7,072 nt of DNA from contig DDZT01000111.1 of the NCBI GenBank assembly GCA_002346435.1, forward strand, positions 1 to 7,072, read 5' to 3'. Within the stretch, counting starts at the first letter, position 1, and the number at the start of each line of letters is the position of its first letter. The translations under genes were made by a program, and so were the position numbers. Positions 1 to 5,965 of the stretch are shown here, in pieces. The stretch comes from Anaerolineales bacterium UBA3001. Its GTDB lineage: Bacteria > Chloroflexota > Anaerolineae > Anaerolineales > UBA11657. The notes under the pieces are model-generated. The model saw only the letters and a program-made list of their open reading frames with translations, was not told where the DNA came from and made no database searches.

Positions 1-894
1 ACTCCCATCATTTTCCCACCAGGCTATGTCTCCAGCACTAATGGCTGCCCCTAGAACATCTACATCGCCATCCATGTCAAAATCTGCGGCATAAACATCG
101 CGAGCACCACTAAAATTACCGTCGATAGTACGTTCGGTGAAATTTTCAGACCCATCGTTTTCAAACCAGGCTATATCATTTTTGCCTGTAGCTGCACCTA
201 ATACATCTACGTCTCCGTCTCCGTCAACGTCAGTAGCGTAGACAGCTTTGACGCCATTGAATCCGCAATCTATGCATTGTTCAGACCACCCCCCATCTGC
301 AGGAGTTCCGTCGTTCTCCCACCATTTGATGTCATTTGGAGATGGTGCTGCGCCTAGAACATCAATATCACCATCGCTATCAAGATCAGTCGCATAAAGG
401 CCCGGAGCGTCTCTAAAGTTGTTTTCTATAGTGCGCTTGGTCCAGCCTCCATCGCCTGGAGAACCGTCATTTTCCCACCAGGCAATATCATGTGTAGGAC
501 CCCAGGCTAAACCAAGTACATCTATATCATTGTCTCCATCTAAGTCTGTTCCGATTACTTGTACGGCTCCGTCGAAGTTACCAGCAATTGTGTGCTCGGT
601 CCAGCCTCCATTCGAAGGGGTTCCGTCGTTTTCCCACCAGGTGATATCTTTTGCGGTCTCTGCTGCTCCTAGAACGTCAATGTCGCCATCACCATCTACA
701 TCCGCAGCGTGGACTGCACGAGCACCATTGAAGTTGCCATCTATGGTTCGTTTTGTGAAACTTTCGTCTCCATCGTTTTCCCACCAAGTGATGTCATCGG
801 CAACTTGGGCTGCTCCTAGAATGTCCATATCACCATCACCGTCCAGGTCAGTTGCATAAATATCCGCTGCGCCATTGAAGCTACCAGCTACTGT
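1..894 (-). repeat. Tandem coding repeats encoding six propeller-type units
   Basis: The units lie at 748-894, 592-747, 433-591, 277-432, 130-276 and 1-129 (cut). Unit length varies through insertion of a Pro-Gly-rich segment after the ENDG motif: units 2, 3 and 4 have it, units 1 and 5 do not. The protein motif is well conserved while codons have drifted, so this is an old duplication and not a recent DNA expansion. Confidence 0.85.
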
Positions 895-1029
895 ATTCTC
901 GGTGAAACTTGGGGCAAACAGAAAAGCTGCGTGGCTAACAAAATTTGTATTGAACAAATTAGTAGTGACTAATACAAGTGTTATTAGCAATAATACGAAA
1001 AATAAATTACGTGGTACACCGAGTTTCAT
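1..1029 (-). CDS. Secreted VCBS/FG-GAP repeat protein, C-terminus beyond window
   Basis: Reading the minus strand from the ATG at 1029 gives 343 uninterrupted codons to the left edge, so the gene is partial. Residues 1-34 are a signal peptide: basic start, hydrophobic core (about 9-23), probable cleavage after Ser-His-Ala at 32-34. Six tandem units of 49-53 residues follow, beginning at residues 46, 95, 147, 200, 252 and 301, the last cut by the edge. Each has the plan [TC]I-x-x-x-F, then an Asp-rich loop such as DLDGDGDMD, then [IV]LGAA and W[WF]ENDG. The Asp loops are typical calcium-binding loops of VCBS/FG-GAP repeats, which fold into beta-propeller blades; secretion and a surface or extracellular role are inferred. 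An in-frame TAG lies 30 bases upstream and no other usable start follows it. The ribosome binding site is weak. The ligand or substrate is unknown. Confidence 0.9.
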   Translation of the reverse strand, partial: MKLGVPRNLFFVLLLITLVLVTTNLFNTNFVSHAAFLFAPSFTENTVAGSFNGAADIYATDLDGDGDMDILGAAQVADDITWWENDGDESFTKRTIDGNFNGARAVHAADVDGDGDIDVLGAAETAKDITWWENDGTPSNGGWTEHTIAGNFDGAVQVIGTDLDGDNDIDVLGLAWGPTHDIAWWENDGSPGDGGWTKRTIENNFRDAPGLYATDLDSDGDIDVLGAAPSPNDIKWWENDGTPADGGWSEQCIDCGFNGVKAVYATDVDGDGDVDVLGAATGKNDIAWFENDGSENFTERTIDGNFSGARDVYAADFDMDGDVDVLGAAISAGDIAWWENDGS

Positions 1030-1092
1030 ATCATTTACGTGGATGCCACGAACCTACTTGGGTCAAGACGATCAAAGATAACAGATATGTGG

Positions 1093-1536
1093 TTACTGTA
1101 TCACCGTATTTATAGCGTTTTCTAATTCGTTTGGTTGATCAGTTCCGATGCGGTATTGTTTACCATTATCCATTAGTATCTCAACTGCATCTAATCCGGA
1201 AACGTTGTATAGCCAACCATGGGGTGTGAGTCGTATGCCCCAACCGTAGTACCACTTATTTTTGACAACGCTGGCTCTTCTAATATTGCCTACATCAAAC
1301 TGCTTGCGGATTATCCCTATCCCGAAGCTTATTTCAACAAGGTCGTGAGATACTCTGACAGTAAGCGAATCGAATAATGTCGCGCATACGAATACTATTG
1401 CAGAACTTGCAAGTAATGGTATGGATCTGAGTGTACTTCGCAAGGCTACGAACAGTCCCGAACCTGCAGTGATTATTGATATAGCTCGCAGTAATCTGCG
1501 TGTTAGTAATCCTGTTTGAGTATGTTGATATACCAT
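1093..1536 (-). CDS. Small membrane protein with PH-like C-terminal region
   Basis: A 147-residue protein of unknown function. Two hydrophobic helices at about residues 16-32 and 39-56 are joined by a short Arg-containing loop. A roughly 90-residue soluble part follows, predicted to be beta-rich, with the segments FGIGIIRKQF, NKWYYGWGIR and TPHGWLYNVSG, then a hydrophobic strand and a final helix. The order 'two helices, then a beta-rich domain with WGIR and G-hydrophobic-Y-N-V' resembles bacterial PH-like (bPH) membrane proteins; this is a family resemblance judged by eye. The ATG at 1536 is chosen because GGGGGAAAG (1547-1555) lies 10 bases before it. An in-frame TTG at 1557 would add seven residues but would probably lie upstream of the transcription start. 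It is 63 bases upstream of the repeat-protein gene on the same strand and is probably co-transcribed with it. Confidence 0.75.
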   Translation of the reverse strand: MVYQHTQTGLLTRRLLRAISIITAGSGLFVALRSTLRSIPLLASSAIVFVCATLFDSLTVRVSHDLVEISFGIGIIRKQFDVGNIRRASVVKNKWYYGWGIRLTPHGWLYNVSGLDAVEILMDNGKQYRIGTDQPNELENAINTVIQ

Positions 1537-1560
1537 TGTTATAACACTTTCCCCCAATAG

Positions 1561-1566
1561 ATTATA
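1561..1566 (-). promoter_or_regulatory. Candidate -10 box for the minus-strand pair
   Basis: A perfect TATAAT on the minus strand. Transcription starting about seven bases downstream, near 1554, would just include the GGGGGAAAG ribosome binding site and the ATG at 1536. I see no convincing -35 box at 16-18 bases, so the call is modest. Confidence 0.35.
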
Positions 1567-1612
1567 GTCATAAGACTAACATTAGACTATTGCATTAGTA
1601 TATAGACGATAA

Positions 1613-1641
1613 TTGACAAATGCTGTGATGGATGATACAAA
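1613..1641 (+). promoter_or_regulatory. Candidate sigma-70-type promoter for the small-gene cluster
   Basis: A perfect -35 TTGACA at 1613-1618, a 17-base spacer, then TACAAA at 1636-1641 (four of six matches to the -10 consensus). The predicted start is near 1648, exactly where an in-frame GTG opens the longer reading of the Rdx-like gene. That reading could therefore be translated from a leaderless or nearly leaderless message. Confidence 0.5.
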
Positions 1642-1688
1642 CAAGTAGTGAAACCAACTATACAGCTTTTGTTTTGAAACATCTCTAA

Positions 1689-1707
1689 GGCGACTAGTTT
1701 AGTGGCC
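1689..1707 (+). other. Hairpin fitting the bacterial SECIS pattern
   Basis: GGC (1689-1691) pairs with GCC (1705-1707), a G-G mismatch follows, then ACTA (1693-1696) pairs with TAGT (1700-1703), leaving a three-base loop GTT. It lies just after an in-frame TGA at 1675-1677, with 19 bases between the TGA and the loop. The known bacterial SECIS model asks for a small apical loop with a G among its first bases, 16-37 bases after the UGA, and this hairpin meets that. The stem is short and AT-rich near the loop, so chance is possible. The right arm also covers the GTG at 1702, so the hairpin could instead mask that start. Confidence 0.35.
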
Positions 1708-1893
1708 GATATACTATCAGAATTTCAGGACGACATAGATGCTGTTGTGTTAATCACAGCATGTAATAGAGAATTTGAAGTTGATATAAATGGTGAAACT
1801 GTGTTTTCTAAAAACTTACTGGGAAGACATGGTGATGATGGAGAGATCATTGATTTGATTCGAAGTAGTATAGCAAAACAAAAAATTCTTTAA
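1702..1893 (+). CDS. SelW/Rdx-like small redox protein, N-terminus uncertain
   Basis: The 63-residue frame from GTG 1702 matches the C-terminal two thirds of SelW/Rdx thioredoxin-fold proteins: a helix ending LSEF, then a strand (AVVLIT), then FEVDINGETVFSKNLLGRH and GEIIDLI. In the family the pattern is FEV-x-x-[ND]G-x-x-[VI]FSK...GR...GEI. The N-terminal strand and CxxC/CxxU redox motif that normally precede this part are missing from this start. The same frame continues upstream to GTG 1648, interrupted only by TGA 1675-1677, and encodes (V)KPTIQLLF, stop, NISKATSL; including these residues gives 81 residues, the usual family size. The TGA may encode selenocysteine, or the gene may be N-terminally decayed. 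The Cys expected three residues before a CxxU Sec is Leu here. GTG 1702 has only a weak AAGG 11 bases upstream. The family call is fairly firm, the start is not. Confidence 0.6.
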   Translation: MADILSEFQDDIDAVVLITACNREFEVDINGETVFSKNLLGRHGDDGEIIDLIRSSIAKQKIL

Positions 1894-1932
1894 ATATCAC
1901 ATGTTATTTGTGTAAATACGTGTCCAATATAT

Positions 1933-1938
1933 AGGAGG
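1933..1938 (+). promoter_or_regulatory. Strong ribosome binding site of the GYD-domain gene
   Basis: AGGAGG is followed by five bases and then the ATG at 1944, which fixes the start of that gene. It is one of the two strongest such sites in the window, the other preceding the binding protein. Confidence 0.85.
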
Positions 1939-1943
1939 CAGAA

Positions 1944-2264
1944 ATGGCTAAATATTTGATTCAGGGTTCATATACACAAGATGGGTTGGACGGTCTACTG
2001 AAAGACGGTGGTACTAAAAGGCGTGATGCTGCAAAAAAGGCGCTAGAAGGTGTTGGTGGTACGATGGAATCGTATTATCTTGCATTCGGCGAGCATGATT
2101 TTTATCTTATAGCTGATATTCCGGACAATGTTGGTGCTACGGCATTATCATTGTTTTCCAATGCTAGTGGAAGCATTACTTCAAGTGTTGTTGTTTTACT
2201 TGAACCCGAAGAAATCGATCGTGCTGTGAAGATGGGAGTGAACTATAGTCCACCTGGAAATTGA
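1944..2264 (+). CDS. GYD-domain small protein
   Basis: The 106-residue protein matches the small GYD family at full length. It opens with the family strand (KYLIQGSYTQDGLDGLL), continues with KDGGTKRRDAAKKALEGVGG, and has the conserved central segment ESYYLAFGEHDFYLIADIPD followed by a helix beginning NVGATALSLF. Family members are predicted to adopt a compact ferredoxin-like fold similar to dimeric alpha/beta-barrel proteins. No activity is established for the family as far as I know, so no function is assigned. No signal peptide or membrane segment is visible, so it should be cytoplasmic. It starts 50 bases after the Rdx-like frame and may share its transcript, but its far stronger ribosome binding site predicts much higher translation. 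Confidence 0.88.
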   Translation: MAKYLIQGSYTQDGLDGLLKDGGTKRRDAAKKALEGVGGTMESYYLAFGEHDFYLIADIPDNVGATALSLFSNASGSITSSVVVLLEPEEIDRAVKMGVNYSPPGN

Positions 2265-2265
2265 A

Positions 2266-2280
2266 GGGCTGTAAAAGCCC
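2266..2280 (+). terminator. Weak hairpin after the GYD-domain gene
   Basis: GGGCT (2266-2270) pairs with AGCCC (2276-2280) around a five-base loop, starting two bases after the stop codon. The following CATTTGTT has only a poor T run, so termination is probably partial or the hairpin protects the message end. Confidence 0.4.
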
Positions 2281-2326
2281 CATTTGTTAAGCTGGATTGA
2301 TGATGGAAACGACGCCGTTCTTTTTG

Positions 2327-2379
2327 ACATTAACTTAGACAGCGCAATGGTTCTTCGTTCGTAATGTGTAAGTTAATGT
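2327..2379. repeat. 15-bp inverted repeat with one mismatch
   Basis: ACATTAACTTAGACA (2327-2341) and TGTGTAAGTTAATGT (2365-2379) are reverse complements except for one position, with 23 bases between them. The outer 11 bp are perfect. No T tract follows on either strand, so it is not an ordinary terminator. The arms may be paired protein-binding sites (outer arm centres 42 bp apart, four helical turns) or the stem of a structured RNA. It lies 53 bases before the acidic-protein gene. Confidence 0.7.
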
Positions 2380-2432
2380 GATCAATGCTATTGTGCTAGA
2401 GTGCTTATTGATAATAGGAACTGGAGAATTGC

Positions 2433-2633
2433 ATGAGTATGAATTACGATGAAATCATTTCGGACGAGGGTGAAGATGTTGAACCAAATCATGATGAAGA
2501 GGAGTTTGAATTGGTAGAAGAGCAACACGCTTTAGATGGAGACTTTGATATAGTAAACATGTCTACAGTTGTATTTGATGATGGTGTAGATTATGAGATG
2601 GATGATAAGCAGGATTCGGATGGCAAAGAATGA
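2433..2633 (+). CDS. Very acidic 66-residue protein, function unknown
   Basis: The reading frame is short, but GGAG at 2423-2426 lies six bases before the ATG, which supports it as a real gene. By my count 26 of the 66 residues are Asp or Glu against two Lys and no Arg. There is no Cys or Trp, no signal peptide and no membrane helix. Clusters DEGED, HDEEEFELVEEQ and VDYEMDDKQDSD alternate with short hydrophobic stretches such as FDIVNMSTVVFDDG. That pattern fits a mostly disordered protein with one or two short strands or helices, for example a nucleic-acid mimic, a metal buffer or a partner for a basic protein; these are guesses. I do not recognise a family. It stands apart from its neighbours, 168 bases after the GYD-domain gene and 146 bases before the SIS gene, which has its own promoter. 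Confidence 0.6.
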   Translation: MSMNYDEIISDEGEDVEPNHDEEEFELVEEQHALDGDFDIVNMSTVVFDDGVDYEMDDKQDSDGKE

Positions 2634-2683
2634 CGCCTCGAATTATCTGAAGTGCGACTAGAATAGCATTGTATGTTGTAGAT

Positions 2684-2712
2684 TTGACTGATTATAGATT
2701 ACTGAGTAATAT
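2684..2712 (+). promoter_or_regulatory. Good sigma-70-type promoter for the SIS gene
   Basis: A -35 box TTGACT at 2684-2689 (five of six), an exact 17-base spacer, and a -10 box TAATAT at 2707-2712. Transcription should begin near 2719, giving a leader of about 60 bases. An imperfect dyad, AACTAA (2725-2730) and TTAGTT (2739-2744), lies just after the predicted start and could be an operator or a small leader hairpin. Confidence 0.6.
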
Positions 2713-2779
2713 TAACTGTCTTTCAACTAAGTTAGACGTTAGTTTACTATATACATGGATTTCTAAATGAGGGATTACC

Positions 2780-4000
2780 ATGACTGAAGGCTTCAACGCT
2801 AAGAAGGTTCCGACGGCAGAATATGGCCAGCCAAATAGAGTACCCGTAGCTGATATGCTGCACGAAATAGCAAGTCAATCAGTGGCAGTAAATGCTGTGA
2901 TGGCTCAAATGTCTAATCAGTTAGAAAAATTAGATAAGCAGAAGATCAAGGAAGCGAACCATATTTTTGTGACTGGATGTGGCGATTCTTATTTTGCCGG
3001 GATTGCTGCGCGTTTAGCTTTCCACAAGTACGGGGGTGTTCTTATGGAACCAATTGAAGCTCTCGAATTTGGTCGTTATGTTGCTGAGTATATACCGCCT
3101 GACAGTATAGTCTGTGCTATTTCAAATTCCGGTAAAGCAACAAGATCGGTTGAGGCTGCACAGCAGAGTAGAAGTAGTGGTGCGTATACGGTTGCTATTA
3201 CGGGTAATGAGCAGGGTTGGTTGGCCAAAGAATCGGATTTGATACTTGATCAAAGTGTAAGCTTAGATGGTTTGTCTTTGACTATGCCTAGTAATTTGGA
3301 ATCTGAAGATGCCCGTGCATCATTTGGTCTAGCAAATTTTCTGGCAAGCTTAACCACATTGTATATGCTTGCTGTTCACATAGGGGAAATCCGGGGCGTC
3401 ATAGGATCGAGTGAAAGAGCAGATCTGCACGAAGAAATTGCTGGTCTAGCAAAAGAAATTGATAACACGGTGAAGATATGCACTCCTCGCGTACAGGAAT
3501 ATGTTGACATGGTCGGTGAGCAAGAGAACTTTACTTTTGTTGGTGGCGGACCGGGTTACGCTATGTCTTTATTTTACGCGGCAAAAAGTTATGAGCTTGC
3601 ACGCGTAAATGGTACCTCGCAAGAGCTAGAAGAATGGGCGCACGAGCAATTTTTTATTACTGGAAAAAATACTGATTTAGTCTTTGTGGCGCCTGTGGGC
3701 CGTAGTTACTCTCGATCGTTAGAATTATTGAATACTGCAAATGTCATGGACGCTAGAACCATAGTGGTTACAGACGATCAGGGTTCAGAAGCTAAGAGAG
3801 AAGCAGACATTGTATTGCCCGTTTCTGGACAGATATCAGAGCCATTTATGGCACTTCCATACTGTGTGCCTGGAGAATTGCTGGCGGCACTGTTGGCGCA
3901 GGCCCGAGGTAGGGATGCATTCGAGTTTGATAGTGAATTGCAGTATGTCATGAACATGAAGACTATTCAGGAGAGCGAACTTTATAGCAGAGAAAATTAG
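2780..4000 (+). CDS. Double-SIS-domain sugar isomerase-like protein (GlmS C-terminal type)
   Basis: 406 residues, GAGGGA five bases before the ATG. SIS domain one covers about residues 55-205, with the phosphosugar-binding loop FVTGCGDSYFAG (63-74) and the second loop SNSGKATRSVEA (115-126). SIS domain two covers about 235-375, opening FVGGGPGYAMSLFYAAKS (253-270), and has EEWAHEQ (284-290). That Glu-x-x-His resembles the isomerase-site motif of GlmS. The N-terminal glutaminase domain of GlmS is absent: the protein begins with about 50 residues lacking the Cys2 nucleophile. It is therefore likely to act on a phosphosugar, as an isomerase, a deaminase with free ammonia, or a deglycase of the AgaS/FrlB type, in the cytoplasm. 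The true substrate cannot be read from sequence. It has its own promoter and lies 168 bases upstream of a peptide-type ABC binding protein, suggesting its substrate arrives through that importer. Confidence 0.85.
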   Translation: MTEGFNAKKVPTAEYGQPNRVPVADMLHEIASQSVAVNAVMAQMSNQLEKLDKQKIKEANHIFVTGCGDSYFAGIAARLAFHKYGGVLMEPIEALEFGRYVAEYIPPDSIVCAISNSGKATRSVEAAQQSRSSGAYTVAITGNEQGWLAKESDLILDQSVSLDGLSLTMPSNLESEDARASFGLANFLASLTTLYMLAVHIGEIRGVIGSSERADLHEEIAGLAKEIDNTVKICTPRVQEYVDMVGEQENFTFVGGGPGYAMSLFYAAKSYELARVNGTSQELEEWAHEQFFITGKNTDLVFVAPVGRSYSRSLELLNTANVMDARTIVVTDDQGSEAKREADIVLPVSGQISEPFMALPYCVPGELLAALLAQARGRDAFEFDSELQYVMNMKTIQESELYSREN

Positions 4001-4118
4001 ATAAAATTCGCAATAACATGTTGGTGTATAGTAAAGTAAAAGGGAGGATATTCTATAGATTAAGATTGATGAGTAATTACAGATGTAACCCGTTGTATTG
4101 TTGTTTTTATTAGCCGAC

Positions 4119-4146
4119 ATACAGTTTTAAGTCAATTGGACTGTAT
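4119..4146. promoter_or_regulatory. Perfect 7-bp dyad just upstream of the binding-protein gene
   Basis: ATACAGT (4119-4125) and ACTGTAT (4140-4146) are perfect inverted copies around 14 bases; their centres are 21 bp apart, two helical turns, as expected of an operator for a dimeric regulator. A nested AGTC/GACT pair allows an alternative leader hairpin. The rest of 4001-4168 shows no convincing promoter or terminator, so the binding-protein gene may be read from the SIS promoter as well. Confidence 0.35.
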
Positions 4147-4168
4147 CTCTAAGGAATTAGGAGGGGAA

Positions 4169-5848
4169 ATGAATAACATTCTGAAGACTAGACGATTAGG
4201 GCTCAGTTTAGTATTTGTACTTAGTGTAATTGTTGCGGCATGCCAACCAGAAGTTGTAGAGGTTGTGAAGGAAGTGCCGGTAGAAAAGGAAGTTATCAAA
4301 GTTGTTGAGGTTGAGGCTAAGCAAGCATCCGGTCCACAACAAGGTGGACAGTTAGTAGCTTTTGCATCAAACGATCCAGGTTCAGCTGATCCTGCGGCAT
4401 TTGCGACATGGGATCAAGGACTAGTTGTACCTAATGTTGTTGAGGGTCTTTTGAGATTGTCTCCTGATGGTACCGCAATTGATCCAGCAGTAGCTGAAAC
4501 ATACTCGTCTAATGATGCTGGTGATGTATGGACATTCAATCTTAGGTCAGGGGCTACGTTTCATAATGGTGATGCAGTTACCGCCTCGGATTTTAAGTAT
4601 AGTTTTGAGAGACTTTTGTCTCCGGATATGGCGGCTCCAAAGGCTTGGCTATTATCGGGAGTTGTTGGTGCAGCAGAATATCAAGCAGGAAGCGCATCTG
4701 AAATTAGTGGAGTAAAAGTTGTAGATGATCAGACTCTCGAAATTACTCTAACAGAGGCTCTTGGGTATTTCCCAGCAATAGTGGCTAATCCAGCACTAGG
4801 AGTTGTGTCGGAGCGCGCTGTTGATGAGTTCGGAGAGGATTTTGGGCAGAATGTTGTTAGTACGGGCCCATTCAAGTTGGGCGAATGGAATGTAAATGAT
4901 AGCCTTACACTAGACGCCAATGATGATTACTGGGGTGGACGTCCTCATTTGGATAGTGTGAAATTTAGGGTAATTGGTGATGAGAATACTAGAGTGCTTG
5001 AGTTCGATTCTAAGGCTTTGGACATTACCTGGGTTCCACCAGCTCACTGGAATAGATTCGTTAGGAGTGATGTGTTTGCTGATGAGTTAGGATGGGCACA
5101 CACATTTCATACTGATTTCTTTGTAGTCAATATGGATCGTGAACCTTTTGGAACTAGCGCTGCGTTACGTACAGCAATGTGCCACGGTATTGATCGTGAG
5201 GCTGTGATCGCTAGTTTGCAGGGTAGAGCAGGAAATGCTCAAGGGCTGCTACCTCCTGGTTTGCTCGGCCATGATGCTGATGCAAGTATTTGTACATATG
5301 ACCCAGATGCAGCTATGGCTGTGATGGCTGAAGCTGGCTATGCTGATGGCGTTGATGGTTCATATGACCTTATACTGCCAAATTGGGGAAATATGATCAA
5401 GATTATGGAGATATATCAAGCGCAACTAGCTCAAATTGGTATAAATATCAATGTTGTGCCGACCGAGTACGGCCCATGGCTTGAGGCTCTAGGTACTGGT
5501 AATTTTGATTTGGCTTGGAACTATCGCGTTGCTGATTATGCAGATCCGGACAGTTTCTACTACCCAATGTTGCATTCTGCTAACATTGGTGGCAGTGGCA
5601 ACCAGGCTCGCTACTCTAATCCCGCTGTAGACGATTTGGTTTCTACAGGACGGAGCTCTGTTGAGTCAACAGATAGGGTGGCTGCATATCGTAATATTGA
5701 TGCTATGGTTGGAAAGGATCTTCCATATATTCCTTTGACACATAACATCTACGTCGATGTCAAGCAACCTTATGTTGAGGGCTATATACCATCTCCAGTG
5801 GATATGCATGTCTATCAGCATGTCTGGATCAGTGATGAAACCAAATAA
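4169..5848 (+). CDS. ABC transporter substrate-binding lipoprotein, peptide/nickel (SBP_bac_5) type
   Basis: 559 residues from the ATG at 4169, chosen because AGGAGG (4159-4164) is four bases upstream; an in-frame TTG at 4136 lacks such a site and would lengthen the signal peptide oddly. Residues 1-24 form a lipoprotein signal (KTRR, then a hydrophobic run) ending in the lipobox Val-Ala-Ala-Cys, lipidated at Cys25. A Val/Glu/Lys linker (26-50) follows, then a Gly/Gln hinge and the solute-binding family 5 body. Family signatures are NVVEGLLRL (89-97) and WTFNLRSGATFHNGD with DFKYSFERLL (121-150). It is tethered to the outer face of the membrane and hands its ligand to the permeases encoded next. 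Length is normal for the family. Di- or oligopeptides are the default cargo, but members also bind nickel, opines and sugars, and the adjacent SIS enzyme leaves this open. Confidence 0.95.
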   Translation: MNNILKTRRLGLSLVFVLSVIVAACQPEVVEVVKEVPVEKEVIKVVEVEAKQASGPQQGGQLVAFASNDPGSADPAAFATWDQGLVVPNVVEGLLRLSPDGTAIDPAVAETYSSNDAGDVWTFNLRSGATFHNGDAVTASDFKYSFERLLSPDMAAPKAWLLSGVVGAAEYQAGSASEISGVKVVDDQTLEITLTEALGYFPAIVANPALGVVSERAVDEFGEDFGQNVVSTGPFKLGEWNVNDSLTLDANDDYWGGRPHLDSVKFRVIGDENTRVLEFDSKALDITWVPPAHWNRFVRSDVFADELGWAHTFHTDFFVVNMDREPFGTSAALRTAMCHGIDREAVIASLQGRAGNAQGLLPPGLLGHDADASICTYDPDAAMAVMAEAGYADGVDGSYDLILPNWGNMIKIMEIYQAQLAQIGININVVPTEYGPWLEALGTGNFDLAWNYRVADYADPDSFYYPMLHSANIGGSGNQARYSNPAVDDLVSTGRSSVESTDRVAAYRNIDAMVGKDLPYIPLTHNIYVDVKQPYVEGYIPSPVDMHVYQHVWISDETK

Positions 5849-5926
5849 TTTGATATAGGTACTTTTCGGTAAGCATCTATTTGGAACATCATTGTTTTGT
5901 AATAGAAAAACATAGTAGTATCTTAC

Positions 5927-5965
5927 GGCAAATGTGGACAACCCAAAGGTTTGTCCACATTTGCC
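5927..5965 (+). other. Stable intercistronic hairpin between binding protein and permease
   Basis: GGCAAATGTGGACAA (5927-5941) is a perfect 15-bp inverted copy of 5951-5965, around a nine-base loop CCCAAAGGT whose CC and GG could pair further. The bases after it (TCGTAGACTTATT) contain no T run, so it is not a classical intrinsic terminator. It lies 78 bases past the binding-protein stop and 59 before the permease start. In other ABC operons such structures block 3' exonucleases or attenuate transcription so that the binding protein is made in excess, which is the likely role here. Confidence 0.75.

Noticed and set aside
1..894. Regular repeats as a possible CRISPR array.
   Set aside because: The units are about 150 bases, diverged in DNA and in an open frame; there are no short identical repeats with unique spacers.
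419..1081. Open frames on the plus strand (419-859 and 875-1081).
   Set aside because: They are shadows of the minus-strand repeat protein, which has a signal peptide and clear repeat motifs; the plus-strand translations are low-complexity Ser/Pro-rich text repeating with the same period.
1636..1688. Frameshift reading that would restore a CxxC motif upstream of the Rdx-like frame.
   Set aside because: Both other frames were read through this stretch: one gives a single Cys followed by residues that do not fit the motif, and the other closes at TAA 1686-1688. No single shift yields Cys-x-x-Cys.
3836..4120. Minus-strand open frame of 94 codons.
   Set aside because: It overlaps the end of the SIS gene and a non-coding gap, has no recognisable domain, and its composition (Tyr, Cys and Ile runs) is what AT-rich antisense DNA gives.
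4512..4920. Open frames at 4512-4715 (plus) and 4729-4920 (minus).
   Set aside because: Both lie wholly inside the binding-protein gene, whose family signatures cover the region in another frame.
5666..5941. Minus-strand open frame of 91 codons.
   Set aside because: It mostly overlaps the C-terminus of the binding protein and has no domain signature.
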